Source: a bacterium
GTDB taxonomy: Bacteria; 4484-113; JAFGCY01
Length of the DNA stretch: 64,000 nucleotides
Direction: 5' to 3'
NCBI GenBank assembly: GCA_020440605.1
Contig: JAGRNT010000009.1
Location: 118,459-182,458, forward strand
Part shown: piece by piece, positions 51,179 through 58,701 of the stretch
Position numbering within the stretch: the first letter of the stretch is position 1
Layout of the letters: every line of letters begins with the position of its first letter
Translations under genes and position numbers: made by a program
The notes under the pieces: generated by a model
What the model saw: the letters and a program-made list of their open reading frames with translations, nothing else
The model's database searches: none
What the model was told of the DNA's origin: nothing

Positions 51179-52096
51179 GTGGCACTCATTTCTCTGCGTC
51201 AACTTCTCGAATGCGGCGTCCACTTCGGTCACCCGACCCGCAAGTGGAACCCCAAGATGGCCCCGTTCATCTACACCAAGCGCAACGGGATTCACATCCT
51301 TGATCTGCAGATGACGACCCGCTTCATCGACGACGTACATGCCTATGTGCAGGAGATCGTCGGCAAGGGCAAGACCATCCTGTTTGTGGGCACCAAGAAG
51401 CAGGCCCAGGACGCCGTGCGCGAGGAAGCGACCAAGTGCGGCATGCCCTATGTGCACAACCGCTGGCTGGGCGGCCTGCTGACCAACCGCAACACCATGA
51501 CGAAGCGCATCGAGCGCCTGCGCGAGCTGCGCAAGCAGAAGGAAGACGGCTACTTCGATTCACTGACCAAGAAGGACCGCGGCTTCCTGCTCGAGGAGCT
51601 GGGCAAGCTTGAGAAGAACATCGGTGGTGTGGCTGACCTGAACGGCCTGCCGGATGCCCTGTTCATCGTTGACACCAACAAGGAAGTCAACGCCGTCAAG
51701 GAGGCTCGCAGGTTGGGGATTCCGATCATCGCAATCCTCGACACGAACTGCGACCCGGACGACGTGGACTACAAGCTGCCGGGCAATGACGACGCGATCC
51801 GCTCGATCCGCCTGTTCTGCCAGATCGTGGCTGACTCCGTGATGGAGGCCCGCTACGGCTACCTGCCGCCGGACAGCGTGTTCATCCGCGCCCAGGAGGA
51901 TGAGGACGCGGACATGGACGACGAGCCGCGCAAGAAGGACAAGAAGAAGGAGTCCGCTCCTGCTCCTGCTCCCGCCCCCGCTGTGGAGGCTGCTCCGGCA
52001 GCTCCCGCCCCCGCTCCGCCGGCTCCCGAGCTGGCCCAGGCCCCGGCTGAGGAAGCTCCCGCGGCTGAAGCGGAAGAAGCAGGCGATAACGAGTAG
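51179..52096 (+). CDS. rpsB: 30S ribosomal protein S2 (uS2)
   Basis: 305 residues from GTG 51179, with GGAGG 7 nt upstream. LLECGVHFGHPTRKWNPKM, FVGTKKQAQDAV, NRWLGGLLTN and PIIAILDTNCDPDDVDY are canonical. After about residue 245 comes an acidic, then Lys-rich, then Pro/Ala/Glu-rich tail (APAPAPAPAVEAAPAAP); this C-terminal extension is not part of the conserved fold. It is transcribed with tsf. Confidence 0.97.
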   Translation: MALISLRQLLECGVHFGHPTRKWNPKMAPFIYTKRNGIHILDLQMTTRFIDDVHAYVQEIVGKGKTILFVGTKKQAQDAVREEATKCGMPYVHNRWLGGLLTNRNTMTKRIERLRELRKQKEDGYFDSLTKKDRGFLLEELGKLEKNIGGVADLNGLPDALFIVDTNKEVNAVKEARRLGIPIIAILDTNCDPDDVDYKLPGNDDAIRSIRLFCQIVADSVMEARYGYLPPDSVFIRAQEDEDADMDDEPRKKDKKKESAPAPAPAPAVEAAPAAPAPAPPAPELAQAPAEEAPAAEAEEAGDNE

Positions 52097-52146
52097 GCTG
52101 GCCGGGTAGTACACCGGTCCGAACAATATTTCACTCGGAGAAAGTG

Positions 52147-53058
52147 ATGACTGAGATCAGTGCGAAGCAGGTAATGGAACTGCGCAAGATGACCGGCGCG
52201 GGCATGATGGAGTGCAAGAAGGCGCTCGGCGACACCAGCGGTGACGTCGAGGCCGCCGTCGATCTCCTGCGCACCAAGGGCCTTGCCAAGGCCGCCAAGA
52301 AGGCTGACCGTGCCGCCAACGAGGGCATCATCAGCATCCTGCGCAGGGACAAGAATGACGGGATCATGCTGATGCTGAACTGCGAGACGGACTTCGTCTC
52401 CCGCAATGACGACTTCAAGGCGATGGTCGACGAGATCGGCCAGTTCCTGCTGAATGCCGACCTGCCCGAGGGCGTGAACGGCAAGCTCGGCGATGCCGAG
52501 GCGCTGGAGGCCGTCAAGGGCCTGAGCTACAAGGGCAGCACGCTGGGCGAGGAGCTGACCGCCGCCATCGCGCGCATCGGTGAGAACATGATGATCGGCG
52601 CACTGGTTGCCGAGCGCAGCACGGATGCCGGTGACTGGCTGCAGGAGTACAAGCACGGCGCACGCGTCGGCGTGCTCGTCTGCCTGACGACCGGCAATCC
52701 CGCGACGCAGGACAGCGAGAAGTTCCAGGAGCTGGCCAAGGACATCGCGATGCAGATCGCGGCGGCCACTCCCCAGGTGCCGCAGTCCGTGGACCGCAGC
52801 GGCGTTGACGCCGAGGTGCTCAAGCGTGAGCGCGAGGTGCTGATCGCCCAGGCCAAGGAGGAGGGCAAGCCCGAAGAGATCGCGCAGAAGATGGTCGAGG
52901 GCCGCATCCAGAAGTTCTACGGTGAGGTCTGCCTGCTTGAGCAGCCCTTCATCAAGGATGACAAGAAGAAGGTCAGCGAGATCATCGACGCGGTTGCCAA
53001 GGAGCTTGGCGACACCATCACGGTCGCGCGTTTCCACCGCGTGCAGATGGGCGAGTAA
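52147..53058 (+). CDS. tsf: Elongation factor Ts
   Basis: 303 residues. EF-Tu nucleotide-exchange factor. KQVMELRKMTGAGMMECKKAL, the TDFVSRND block and a long dimerisation domain are present. ATG 52147 is chosen over GTG 52144 for better spacing from GGAG. A strong terminator follows. Confidence 0.97.
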   Translation: MTEISAKQVMELRKMTGAGMMECKKALGDTSGDVEAAVDLLRTKGLAKAAKKADRAANEGIISILRRDKNDGIMLMLNCETDFVSRNDDFKAMVDEIGQFLLNADLPEGVNGKLGDAEALEAVKGLSYKGSTLGEELTAAIARIGENMMIGALVAERSTDAGDWLQEYKHGARVGVLVCLTTGNPATQDSEKFQELAKDIAMQIAAATPQVPQSVDRSGVDAEVLKREREVLIAQAKEEGKPEEIAQKMVEGRIQKFYGEVCLLEQPFIKDDKKKVSEIIDAVAKELGDTITVARFHRVQMGE

Positions 53059-53096
53059 TTGCCAACCGGCGATAGCCGGACAATGGAATTCAATGA

Positions 53097-53121
53097 GGCC
53101 GTCCTGCGGGGCGGCCTTTTT
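53097..53121 (+). terminator. Rho-independent terminator of rpsB-tsf
   Basis: GGCCGTCC, TGCG loop, GGGCGGCC, then TTTTTGTTTT. An 8-bp stem with one G-U pair. Confidence 0.88.
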
Positions 53122-53672
53122 GTTTTCAGTGGTCAGGGGATGAGGCGGTGCGGCGCGCTGGCGAATCAGTGAGCAGTGAACCGTGAAGAATACCGGCGAA
53201 GCCCAGCCGCGCCTGGGAGGGAATGCCGCGAAGTTCGCAGGGTAGCCAGGGTTGGCAACGCTGTCCATCTTCTCAGCGCCTCTCTTCCGACTCTGCGGCT
53301 CTGCGCCAAAAGAACCCTGCGTGCACTCAGGAATATTCTCGCGCGGCTGCGCGCCACAATGCCTCGCGCGCGCTCGGGTGAAGTCGAGGCATGCGTGTGG
53401 GATTTATTGGCGCAGAGGCGCGGAGGAATACGGAGGCGCAGAGCAGGATTCAATCTGGCAACATACACTGCCACCAGACCTGCATTGCGCACGAATCAGC
53501 TCCACGCGTGCAGGCGTCGCGTGGTGCCGCCGGTACTTCATGTGTCAATTGCTTGTCGTGGAAGGTGCAGCAATCCGCATCCTGCCTACGCAGGATACAG
53601 CCCCCCTGGTGATTCCTGCTACGCGGGACTGAACTCCGCTACACCCTGCAACCCAGTTCCCATGTCCTCCTT

Positions 53673-53694
53673 GCCCGGATCGCTCCGGGACTCC
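53673..53694 (-). repeat. GGAG-headed palindrome (REP-like)
   Basis: Hairpin CCCGGATCGCTCCGGG followed by CTCC, so GGAG-headed on the minus strand. It is the reverse complement form of the unit at 31554-31575. Confidence 0.75.
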
Positions 53695-54042
53695 GTTGTG
53701 CGACTTGCGCCGCTGCTCCATTGCCTGAATTTCACCACGAAGCCACGAAGTACACGAAGTTTTCAATGATCACGAAGGACTGCTTTGTGATTCCATTTCA
53801 GCTTTGTGAACTTTGCGTTCTCTGTGGTTCTTCTTTCTTTGTGCGACTTGCGCCGCAGCTCCGTGCAGTAGAACTGCCGGCAGTTTCCGCATTGCAGCGG
53901 ATATGTTCCCCGGGCCTGTGTCCTGGCGGGACCGCCTTGAAGGTCCGCTGGGCCAGCGATGGCTTCCGGAGAGCACACTACCTTTGGTGGAAGCCCTTAT
54001 GATTTCCGGCTTCCGAAGCCTGACTTGCGCCAGAGCTCCGAA

Positions 54043-54064
54043 GCCTGACTGACATCAGGCCTCC
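54043..54064 (-). repeat. GGAG-headed palindrome (REP-like)
   Basis: Read on the minus strand: GGAG then GCCTGATGTCAGTCAGGC. It differs from the unit at 31502-31523 by one paired change (C-G to T-A) in the stem. Confidence 0.75.
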
Positions 54065-54236
54065 GTGGGACACCGTCCCCGCGTCCGGGATGGCAGGTGG
54101 GAAAGGGAGCCATCCGTGTCGTACATGTACTTGCGCTAGCTATGCCTATTATCCTTAACAATCGTATGGTGTCAAGGAATATGAATGTTAAAGTAAAAAA
54201 AGTGCGGAGTGGGCAGGTTGGAATTGGGAGGGGAAC

Positions 54237-54259
54237 GGAGTGTAGCTCTGAGAGCTACA
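54237..54259 (+). repeat. GGAG-headed palindrome (REP-like)
   Basis: GGAG then TGTAGCTC, TGA loop, GAGCTACA: a perfect 8-bp stem. Confidence 0.7.
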
Positions 54260-54310
54260 GGGCCATGCTGGTCTAGTTAACGATGCATTGTCTGGCTGGA
54301 ACCGCTGTAG

Positions 54311-54453
54311 TCATCCTGACGGATGAGCTCATTGTCAGCTTTACAGCTGATCTCCGGGCCGAGCTAGCGCTCGACCTCCGCGCCTGGCTTGCGCTCGACC
54401 ACCGATGGTGCAGCTCCGCAGCACCTCCCATGGCACAGCTTCGCAGTGCCTCC
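54311..54453 (-). repeat. Run of small palindromes with CTCC tails
   Basis: In series: TCATCC/GGATGA, TCAGCT/AGCTGA, CGAGC/GCTCG, GGTGC/GCACC and GGCAC/GTGCC hairpins, the last four followed by CTCC (GGAG on the minus strand). The final unit touches the stop codon of the DUF58 gene. Confidence 0.65.
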
Positions 54454-55343
54454 TAGCGGATCAGCTTGCCGGAGCGCATGGCGCCCATGATCAGCTCGGT
54501 CACGGGGGTGCTCGTCACGCAGGGGAAGAAGTCACCGCCGCTGCGCAATGCGAACTTCTTCAGCTCGGCCTGCAGGGCGGAGAGCCGCTCATGGTAGCGC
54601 TTCAGCACATTCACGCCCATCGAGACATCCATGCGCTCGCCGGTTTCGCGGTCCACGAGCTGCAGGTCGCCGGTGAGCTGGGGATTGGCCTCCTCGGGGC
54701 TCAGGACCTGCATCAGCTCGATCTGGTGCCCGCTGCCCAAGAGCGGGGCCACGGTCTCGATGCCTTCATCCGTGAGGAAGTCGCTGATCACCACCACCAT
54801 CCCGCTCTTGCGGGTATGGGCGGCGAAGCGTGCCGCCGCCCCCTTGAGCGAGCTGCCGCCGCCGGCCTCCAGCATGTTCAGGCGGCGCAGGATCGGGTGG
54901 ATCTTGCCCTTGCCGCGGGAGGGGGTCTGGATCACCTCGTATTCGCTGGAAAAGACACTGACCGCCACGCTTTCCATGTTGGAGAGCACGATGTAGGCCA
55001 GCCCGGCCGCCAGTCGGCGGGCGTAGTCAAACTTGTTGGGGGAGCCGTAGTCCATGCTCGCTGAGCAGTCCAGCAGCACGTAGAGGCGCAGGTCCTCCTC
55101 CTCCTCGAAGAGCTTGACGTAGTGGCGCTCCAGGCGGCCATAGAGGTTCCAGTCGATGCGGCGGATGTCGTCGCCCTTCATGTAGGGGCGGAAGTCCACA
55201 AACTCCACGCTCTGGCCCTTGTTGCGGCTGCGGCGCTCGCCGCGCATCTGGCCGCGGAAGAGCTTGCGCGAGAGCATGCGCAGGCGCTCCAGCTCCGAAA
55301 GGAAGGCCGTGTCCAGGGGACCTGCGGGATGCTGTGTGCTCAC
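54453..55343 (-). CDS. DUF58 / von Willebrand-type protein
   Basis: 296 residues from GTG 55343, which follows TACAAT by 7 nt. KGQSVEFVDFRPYMKGDDIRRIDWN is the DUF58 signature; LYVLLDCSASMDYG is a MIDAS-like DxSxS site; VVVISDFLTDEGIETV is the later vWA strand. DUF58 proteins usually sit with a MoxR ATPase and other vWA or membrane proteins. No moxR is adjacent here, so the gene is isolated. Longer upstream frames overlap the promoter. Confidence 0.88.
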   Translation of the reverse strand: MSTQHPAGPLDTAFLSELERLRMLSRKLFRGQMRGERRSRNKGQSVEFVDFRPYMKGDDIRRIDWNLYGRLERHYVKLFEEEEDLRLYVLLDCSASMDYGSPNKFDYARRLAAGLAYIVLSNMESVAVSVFSSEYEVIQTPSRGKGKIHPILRRLNMLEAGGGSSLKGAAARFAAHTRKSGMVVVISDFLTDEGIETVAPLLGSGHQIELMQVLSPEEANPQLTGDLQLVDRETGERMDVSMGVNVLKRYHERLSALQAELKKFALRSGGDFFPCVTSTPVTELIMGAMRSGKLIR

Positions 55344-55350
55344 TGATCTG

Positions 55351-55356
55351 ATTGTA
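55351..55356 (-). promoter_or_regulatory. Start-proximal -10 of the DUF58 gene
   Basis: Minus strand TACAAT, then 7 nt, then GTG 55343. Confidence 0.6.
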
Positions 55357-55396
55357 GCAGCGCGCGGGCCCTGCTGCCGGGAGCTGCTAAGCTCAG

Positions 55397-56155
55397 ATGG
55401 TGCATCCCTCACTGAAGCATACACAGCACCGGCCCTGGCCGCTGCCGCAGGGCGAACCCTACATGACGATGGACTGGCTGGAGCTCAGCTTCCTGCACTG
55501 GTCGCTGGATCCAGAACTGCTTAGACCGCAGCTGCCGGCCGGGCTGGAACTGGACACCTGGGATAGCCGGGCCTGGCTGGGCGTGGTGCCGTTCCGGATG
55601 GAGAATGTCAACCCGACGCACTATCCGCTGCCGCGCATCATGTCGGCATTCCCGGAACTGAACCTGCGGACCTACGTCGTTGCCAACGGGAAACCGGGGG
55701 TCTGGTTCTTCTCGCTGGAGGCCACGAATCCGCTGGCAGTGCGCACGGCCCGGGCCAAGTTCCACCTGCCGTACTACGACGCACGGATCCGACATTCCAT
55801 GCGTGACGGCGTTGTCAGTTTCCGCTGCAAACGTGTGCACCGCGGAGCCGCGGAACTGGAGCTGCGGGTCTCCTACAGCGGGGCAGGGGAGACCTTTCAG
55901 GCCGAACGGGGCAGCCTGGAGCACTGGCTCTGCGAACGCTACTGCCTGTACAGCGCTGACAACAGGGGTAGGATCAGCAGGGGCGATGTGCACCATCCAC
56001 CCTGGCCGCTGCAGCAGGGCAGGGTGGAGATCGAGGAGAACACCGTGTTCCAGCAGCTTGGGCTGGAACTGCCGGAGCAGCCGGAGCATGTGCTTTATTC
56101 GGCTGGCGTGCAGTGCCTGGGCTGGCGTCCGGAGGAGATTGGAGCTCAGCTGTAA
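55397..56155 (+). CDS. DUF2071 (YqjF-like) protein
   Basis: 252 residues. HRPWPLPQGEPYMTMDWLEL, FLHWSLDPELLRPQLPAGLE, AWLGVVPFRMENVNP and SFRCKRVHRG-type phrases match YqjF/DUF2071, whose role is unknown (beta-barrel related to acetoacetate decarboxylase). FPELNLRTYVVANGKPGVWF is the most conserved block. ATG 55397 or GTG 55400 both fit. It diverges from the DUF58 gene with a weak TAAGCT hexamer just upstream. Confidence 0.85.
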   Translation: MVHPSLKHTQHRPWPLPQGEPYMTMDWLELSFLHWSLDPELLRPQLPAGLELDTWDSRAWLGVVPFRMENVNPTHYPLPRIMSAFPELNLRTYVVANGKPGVWFFSLEATNPLAVRTARAKFHLPYYDARIRHSMRDGVVSFRCKRVHRGAAELELRVSYSGAGETFQAERGSLEHWLCERYCLYSADNRGRISRGDVHHPPWPLQQGRVEIEENTVFQQLGLELPEQPEHVLYSAGVQCLGWRPEEIGAQL

Positions 56156-56159
56156 CGCT

Positions 56160-56180
56160 GACAGCAAGTGTCGCACCTCC
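56160..56180 (-). repeat. Truncated REP-like element
   Basis: GACAGCAAGTGTCGCAC followed by CTCC: the right half of the GTGCGACA-N5-TGTCGCAC unit seen intact at 25.8 and 56.7 kb, its left arm degraded. Confidence 0.55.
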
Positions 56181-56215
56181 GACAACGGTCATTGCCACAA
56201 ACAGGAGTCGAAAAC

Positions 56216-56662
56216 ATGACAACGGGAAAGCTGCTCCGGATGGACAACGTCGGCATCATGGTAAGCGACATGGAAAGGATGATCACATTCTTCAGTGAAC
56301 TCGGGCTGATTGTGGAGGGCCGTACGACCGTGGAGGGCGAGTGGGTGGACAGAACCATCGGCATCGGGAACGCCCGCTGCGAGATTGCGATGCTGGCAAC
56401 GCCGGACGGTGGAGTGCGGCTGGAGCTGAGCCGCTTCATCACGCCGGAAGCGCAGGGTGACGGCACTCCCGTTCCTGTCAACACACTCGGGATCCGGCGC
56501 CTGATGTTCGCCGTGGATGACCTGCGCAGTGTGCTTTCGCGCCTGCAGCAGCATGGTGCGGAACTGATCGGCGATGTCACCCAGTACCGCGACATGTACC
56601 TGCTCTGCTACCTGAACGGCCCCGAGGGAATCATGCTCGCCCTGGCTGAGAAACTAGACTGA
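56216..56662 (+). CDS. VOC (glyoxalase/dioxygenase) superfamily protein
   Basis: 148 residues from ATG 56216, with AGGAG upstream; an earlier in-frame start at 56168 lies within the REP remnant. VGIMVSDMERMITFFSELGL and LMFAVDDLRSVLSRL begin the two beta-alpha-beta-beta-beta modules. LELSRF and LNGPEGIMLALAE hold likely metal or substrate Glu residues. The substrate is unknown. Confidence 0.85.
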   Translation: MTTGKLLRMDNVGIMVSDMERMITFFSELGLIVEGRTTVEGEWVDRTIGIGNARCEIAMLATPDGGVRLELSRFITPEAQGDGTPVPVNTLGIRRLMFAVDDLRSVLSRLQQHGAELIGDVTQYRDMYLLCYLNGPEGIMLALAEKLD

Positions 56663-56697
56663 GGGAGGTGGGAGGTGGATGTGGTTTGCCGGGATGC

Positions 56698-56823
56698 GGA
56701 GGTGCGACACTTGTTGTCGCACAATCATGCCGGGTCCTCAATCATGCTTAGTTGTCAAAATGTGTGTCACGCCGCTGGCATGACTGCGCGCCTCAATTGT
56801 GCGACAACAAGTGTCGCAGCTCC
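56698..56823. repeat. Inverted pair of REP-like elements
   Basis: GGAG plus GTGCGACA-N5-TGTCGCAC at 56698-56722 and the reverse form at 56799-56823 (last base pair lost), 76 bp apart. This is the same unit and head-to-head arrangement as pair C at 25819-25918. Confidence 0.82.
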
Positions 56824-56833
56824 TTTTCACAAC

Positions 56834-56861
56834 AAAAAGGGGAGCCCGCACTGGACTCCCC
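56834..56861 (-). terminator. Terminator of the Lys-rich protein gene
   Basis: Minus strand: GGGGAGTCC, 5-nt loop, GGGCTCCCC, then TTTTT. Confidence 0.82.
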
Positions 56862-56894
56862 TTGTTCCTCATTCAACCACTCTCGGAAATGGTC

Positions 56895-57587
56895 CTAGAC
56901 CGGGACCTTGCCCTTCTTGAGCTTGCGCATGTCGAACAGCACGGCCTTGCCGTTCTTGCCCTTGTACTTCAGCTGCTTGAGCTGACGGTCCTTCTTCTTG
57001 CCCTTGATCGGGTTGAGCTTCAGCTTGCTGGCGGCCTTGATCAGCTTCTTCGAGCTGAGCTTCTTCAGGCTGTTCTTCGCCTTCTTCTTCTTGCCCTTGC
57101 TCATGTTGCCATTGAGCAGGGCGACCGGCTGGCGCTTGCTGATCATCTTGGCGACGGCCTTCTGCTGCTTGCGGGCACTCTGCTTGGCTGCCTTCGCCGC
57201 CTTCTGCTTCTTCGCCTTGGCAGCCTTGGCGGCCTTGGCCTTCTTCTCCGCCTTCGCCATCCGCTTCAGCTCGGCATTGACGGCCTCGCGCAGCTTCTTC
57301 TCGGCGGCCTTCTCAGCCCTGCGGGCCTTGTCAATCGCCTTCTGGGCCTTCTGGGCCTGGCTGCGGGCCTTCTTCAGCTCAGCCTTCAGCTTCGCTGCCA
57401 GCTTGCTGACGCGGGTGTCATGCTTCCGGGCTTCGCTGATCGCCTTGTTGACTGCGGATACCGCGTCATTGGCCTTCCCGGCCAGCCCGTGGATCTTTTT
57501 GTCAGCCTTCAGCTTGCGACGGGGAATCCTGCGCAGGATGCCCTTGCCGGCCTGGACCTTGACACTCTTCTTCTGTTTCTTCGCCAT
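56895..57587 (-). CDS. Lysine/alanine-rich basic protein (histone H1-like composition)
   Basis: 230 residues, close to one third Lys. Residues ~35-115 should form a coiled coil (KLKAELKKARSQAQKAQKAI); ~115-150 is Lys/Ala-rich like a bacterial histone H1 tail (AKAAKAAKAKKQKAAKAA); the C-terminal ~80 carry KLKLNPIKGKKKDRQLKQLK. GGAG lies before the ATG and a strong terminator follows, so it is likely well expressed. A nucleoid or RNA-compacting role is inferred from composition only. Confidence 0.72.
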   Translation of the reverse strand: MAKKQKKSVKVQAGKGILRRIPRRKLKADKKIHGLAGKANDAVSAVNKAISEARKHDTRVSKLAAKLKAELKKARSQAQKAQKAIDKARRAEKAAEKKLREAVNAELKRMAKAEKKAKAAKAAKAKKQKAAKAAKQSARKQQKAVAKMISKRQPVALLNGNMSKGKKKKAKNSLKKLSSKKLIKAASKLKLNPIKGKKKDRQLKQLKYKGKNGKAVLFDMRKLKKGKVPV

Positions 57588-57750
57588 CTGAACGGACTCC
57601 TTTGCCCTGCACGGAATGTGTCGGGACTGTGTGAAGTGTAACAGAAGAAAGTGAAGATGGGGGCTGAGCCCGCATCAATACAGGAAATTCCGGAAAAATG
57701 AATTGTGTGTTTCCGGCAAAGTCAATGTGAAGGGCAGGTGAGCAAAGCGC

Positions 57751-58647
57751 TCAGTCGATTTCCTTTTCGATGTCGAGACCGAGCAGATTTGCCATGTTGC
57801 GCACAGGATCGTAGTCAGAATCGGCGGCAGTGACCAGTCCTTCCACCTCATACAGCTCGAACAGCACCCGTTTGCCCTCCTCGCTCGCTGCCAGCGCAAG
57901 CAGCCCGTCACGGATCCGGGCCGTCAGTTCCGGGTCCAGTCCGGCGGTCACCGAGACGTTGTCAGCGGGAATCTCCGGGGTATAGGCCAGCACGCGGGTG
58001 CTCTGCATCAGCTCATCCATGCCGTTGTCAACGAGCTTCTGGCGGGCATCCTCAAAGCAGCAGGCGGCGTCGACACTGCCCTTGGCCAGGGCCAGGACGG
58101 CGGCATCATGGCTGCCGCTGTAGCTTTCCTCGAGATCGACCTCCGGGTCCAGTCCGGCCTCGATCAGCAGCGTGGCGGGGTAGAGGTGCCCGCTGGTGGA
58201 GGCCTGCTCCGGATAGGCGATGCGCCTGCCCTTCAGGTCGGTGATGTTCTCGATGCCGCTATCGCTGCCAACGAGGATCTGACCGCGGTAGCTGCTCTTG
58301 CCGTGGCGCACGACCTTGAGGATCGCCTGGTCGCCGTTGCGCTCGTGGGCGAAGACGTAGGCCATCGGCGGCAGCCAGCCGACCTGGACCTTGTCAGCGG
58401 CCATGGCCTCGACGATGCCGACGTAGGAGGTTGCCACCATGGAGCGGAAGTGCAGGCCGGTCTCGGCGGAAAGCAGTTCGCAGAGTTCGTCGCCGGAACT
58501 GACGACCTTCTCGGCCTCGGTGGAGGGCACGAAGGCCATGGTGAGGGGGTTCTTCTCGCTGCCGAGGGCGTGGGATTCAGCCTCAGGCTTGTAGCAGCCC
58601 GCCGTGAGCAGGCTCAGGAGCAGCGCGATGTGTAGCAGTCTGTGCAC
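57751..58647 (-). CDS. phnD: PhnD-type phosphonate/phosphite-binding lipoprotein
   Basis: 298 residues. Signal peptide and lipobox (LLTAGC), then LTMAFVPSTEAEKV, SYVGIVEAMAADKVQVGWL, ITDLKGRRIAYPEQASTSGH and DAACCFEDARQKLV, the order seen in PhnD/PtxB periplasmic binding proteins. ASTSGH would contact the ligand phosphonate. No cognate permease or ATPase gene lies in the window, so the assignment to phosphonate over another small oxyanion is uncertain. GTG 58647 follows TATAAT by 7 nt. Confidence 0.85.
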   Translation of the reverse strand: MHRLLHIALLLSLLTAGCYKPEAESHALGSEKNPLTMAFVPSTEAEKVVSSGDELCELLSAETGLHFRSMVATSYVGIVEAMAADKVQVGWLPPMAYVFAHERNGDQAILKVVRHGKSSYRGQILVGSDSGIENITDLKGRRIAYPEQASTSGHLYPATLLIEAGLDPEVDLEESYSGSHDAAVLALAKGSVDAACCFEDARQKLVDNGMDELMQSTRVLAYTPEIPADNVSVTAGLDPELTARIRDGLLALAASEEGKRVLFELYEVEGLVTAADSDYDPVRNMANLLGLDIEKEID

Positions 58648-58654
58648 GGCACAG

Positions 58655-58660
58655 ATTATA
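58655..58660 (-). promoter_or_regulatory. Start-proximal -10 of the PhnD-like gene
   Basis: Minus strand TATAAT, then 7 nt, then GTG 58647. Confidence 0.62.
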
Positions 58661-58701
58661 GGGCAGGGCGCTCCCGCCGTGCCCGGGGTGCGCGTGATGG
58701 A

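Larger units (their letters stand above)
53122..54310. other. Non-coding, repeat-filled stretch
   Basis: No real gene is seen over about 1.2 kb. It holds an imperfect inverted repeat based on CTCTGCGGCTCTGCGCCAA (53271-53308 and 53406-53443), a segment with ACGAAG repeated at short intervals (53737-53780), pieces of the GTGAACCGTGAAG text also found near 32 kb, and several degenerate GTGCGACTTGCGCC phrases. An AT-rich stretch around 54150-54205 looks unlike the rest of the window. The frames here are low-complexity and inconsistent. Confidence 0.7.

Noticed and set aside
53176..53769. Plus-strand frame of 197 codons in the repeat-filled gap
   Set aside because: Runs through several unrelated repeats, Arg/Cys-rich composition, no ribosome-binding site.
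54150..54205. Origin-like AT-rich segment
   Set aside because: AT-rich but no DnaA-box cluster and no dnaA or dnaN nearby.
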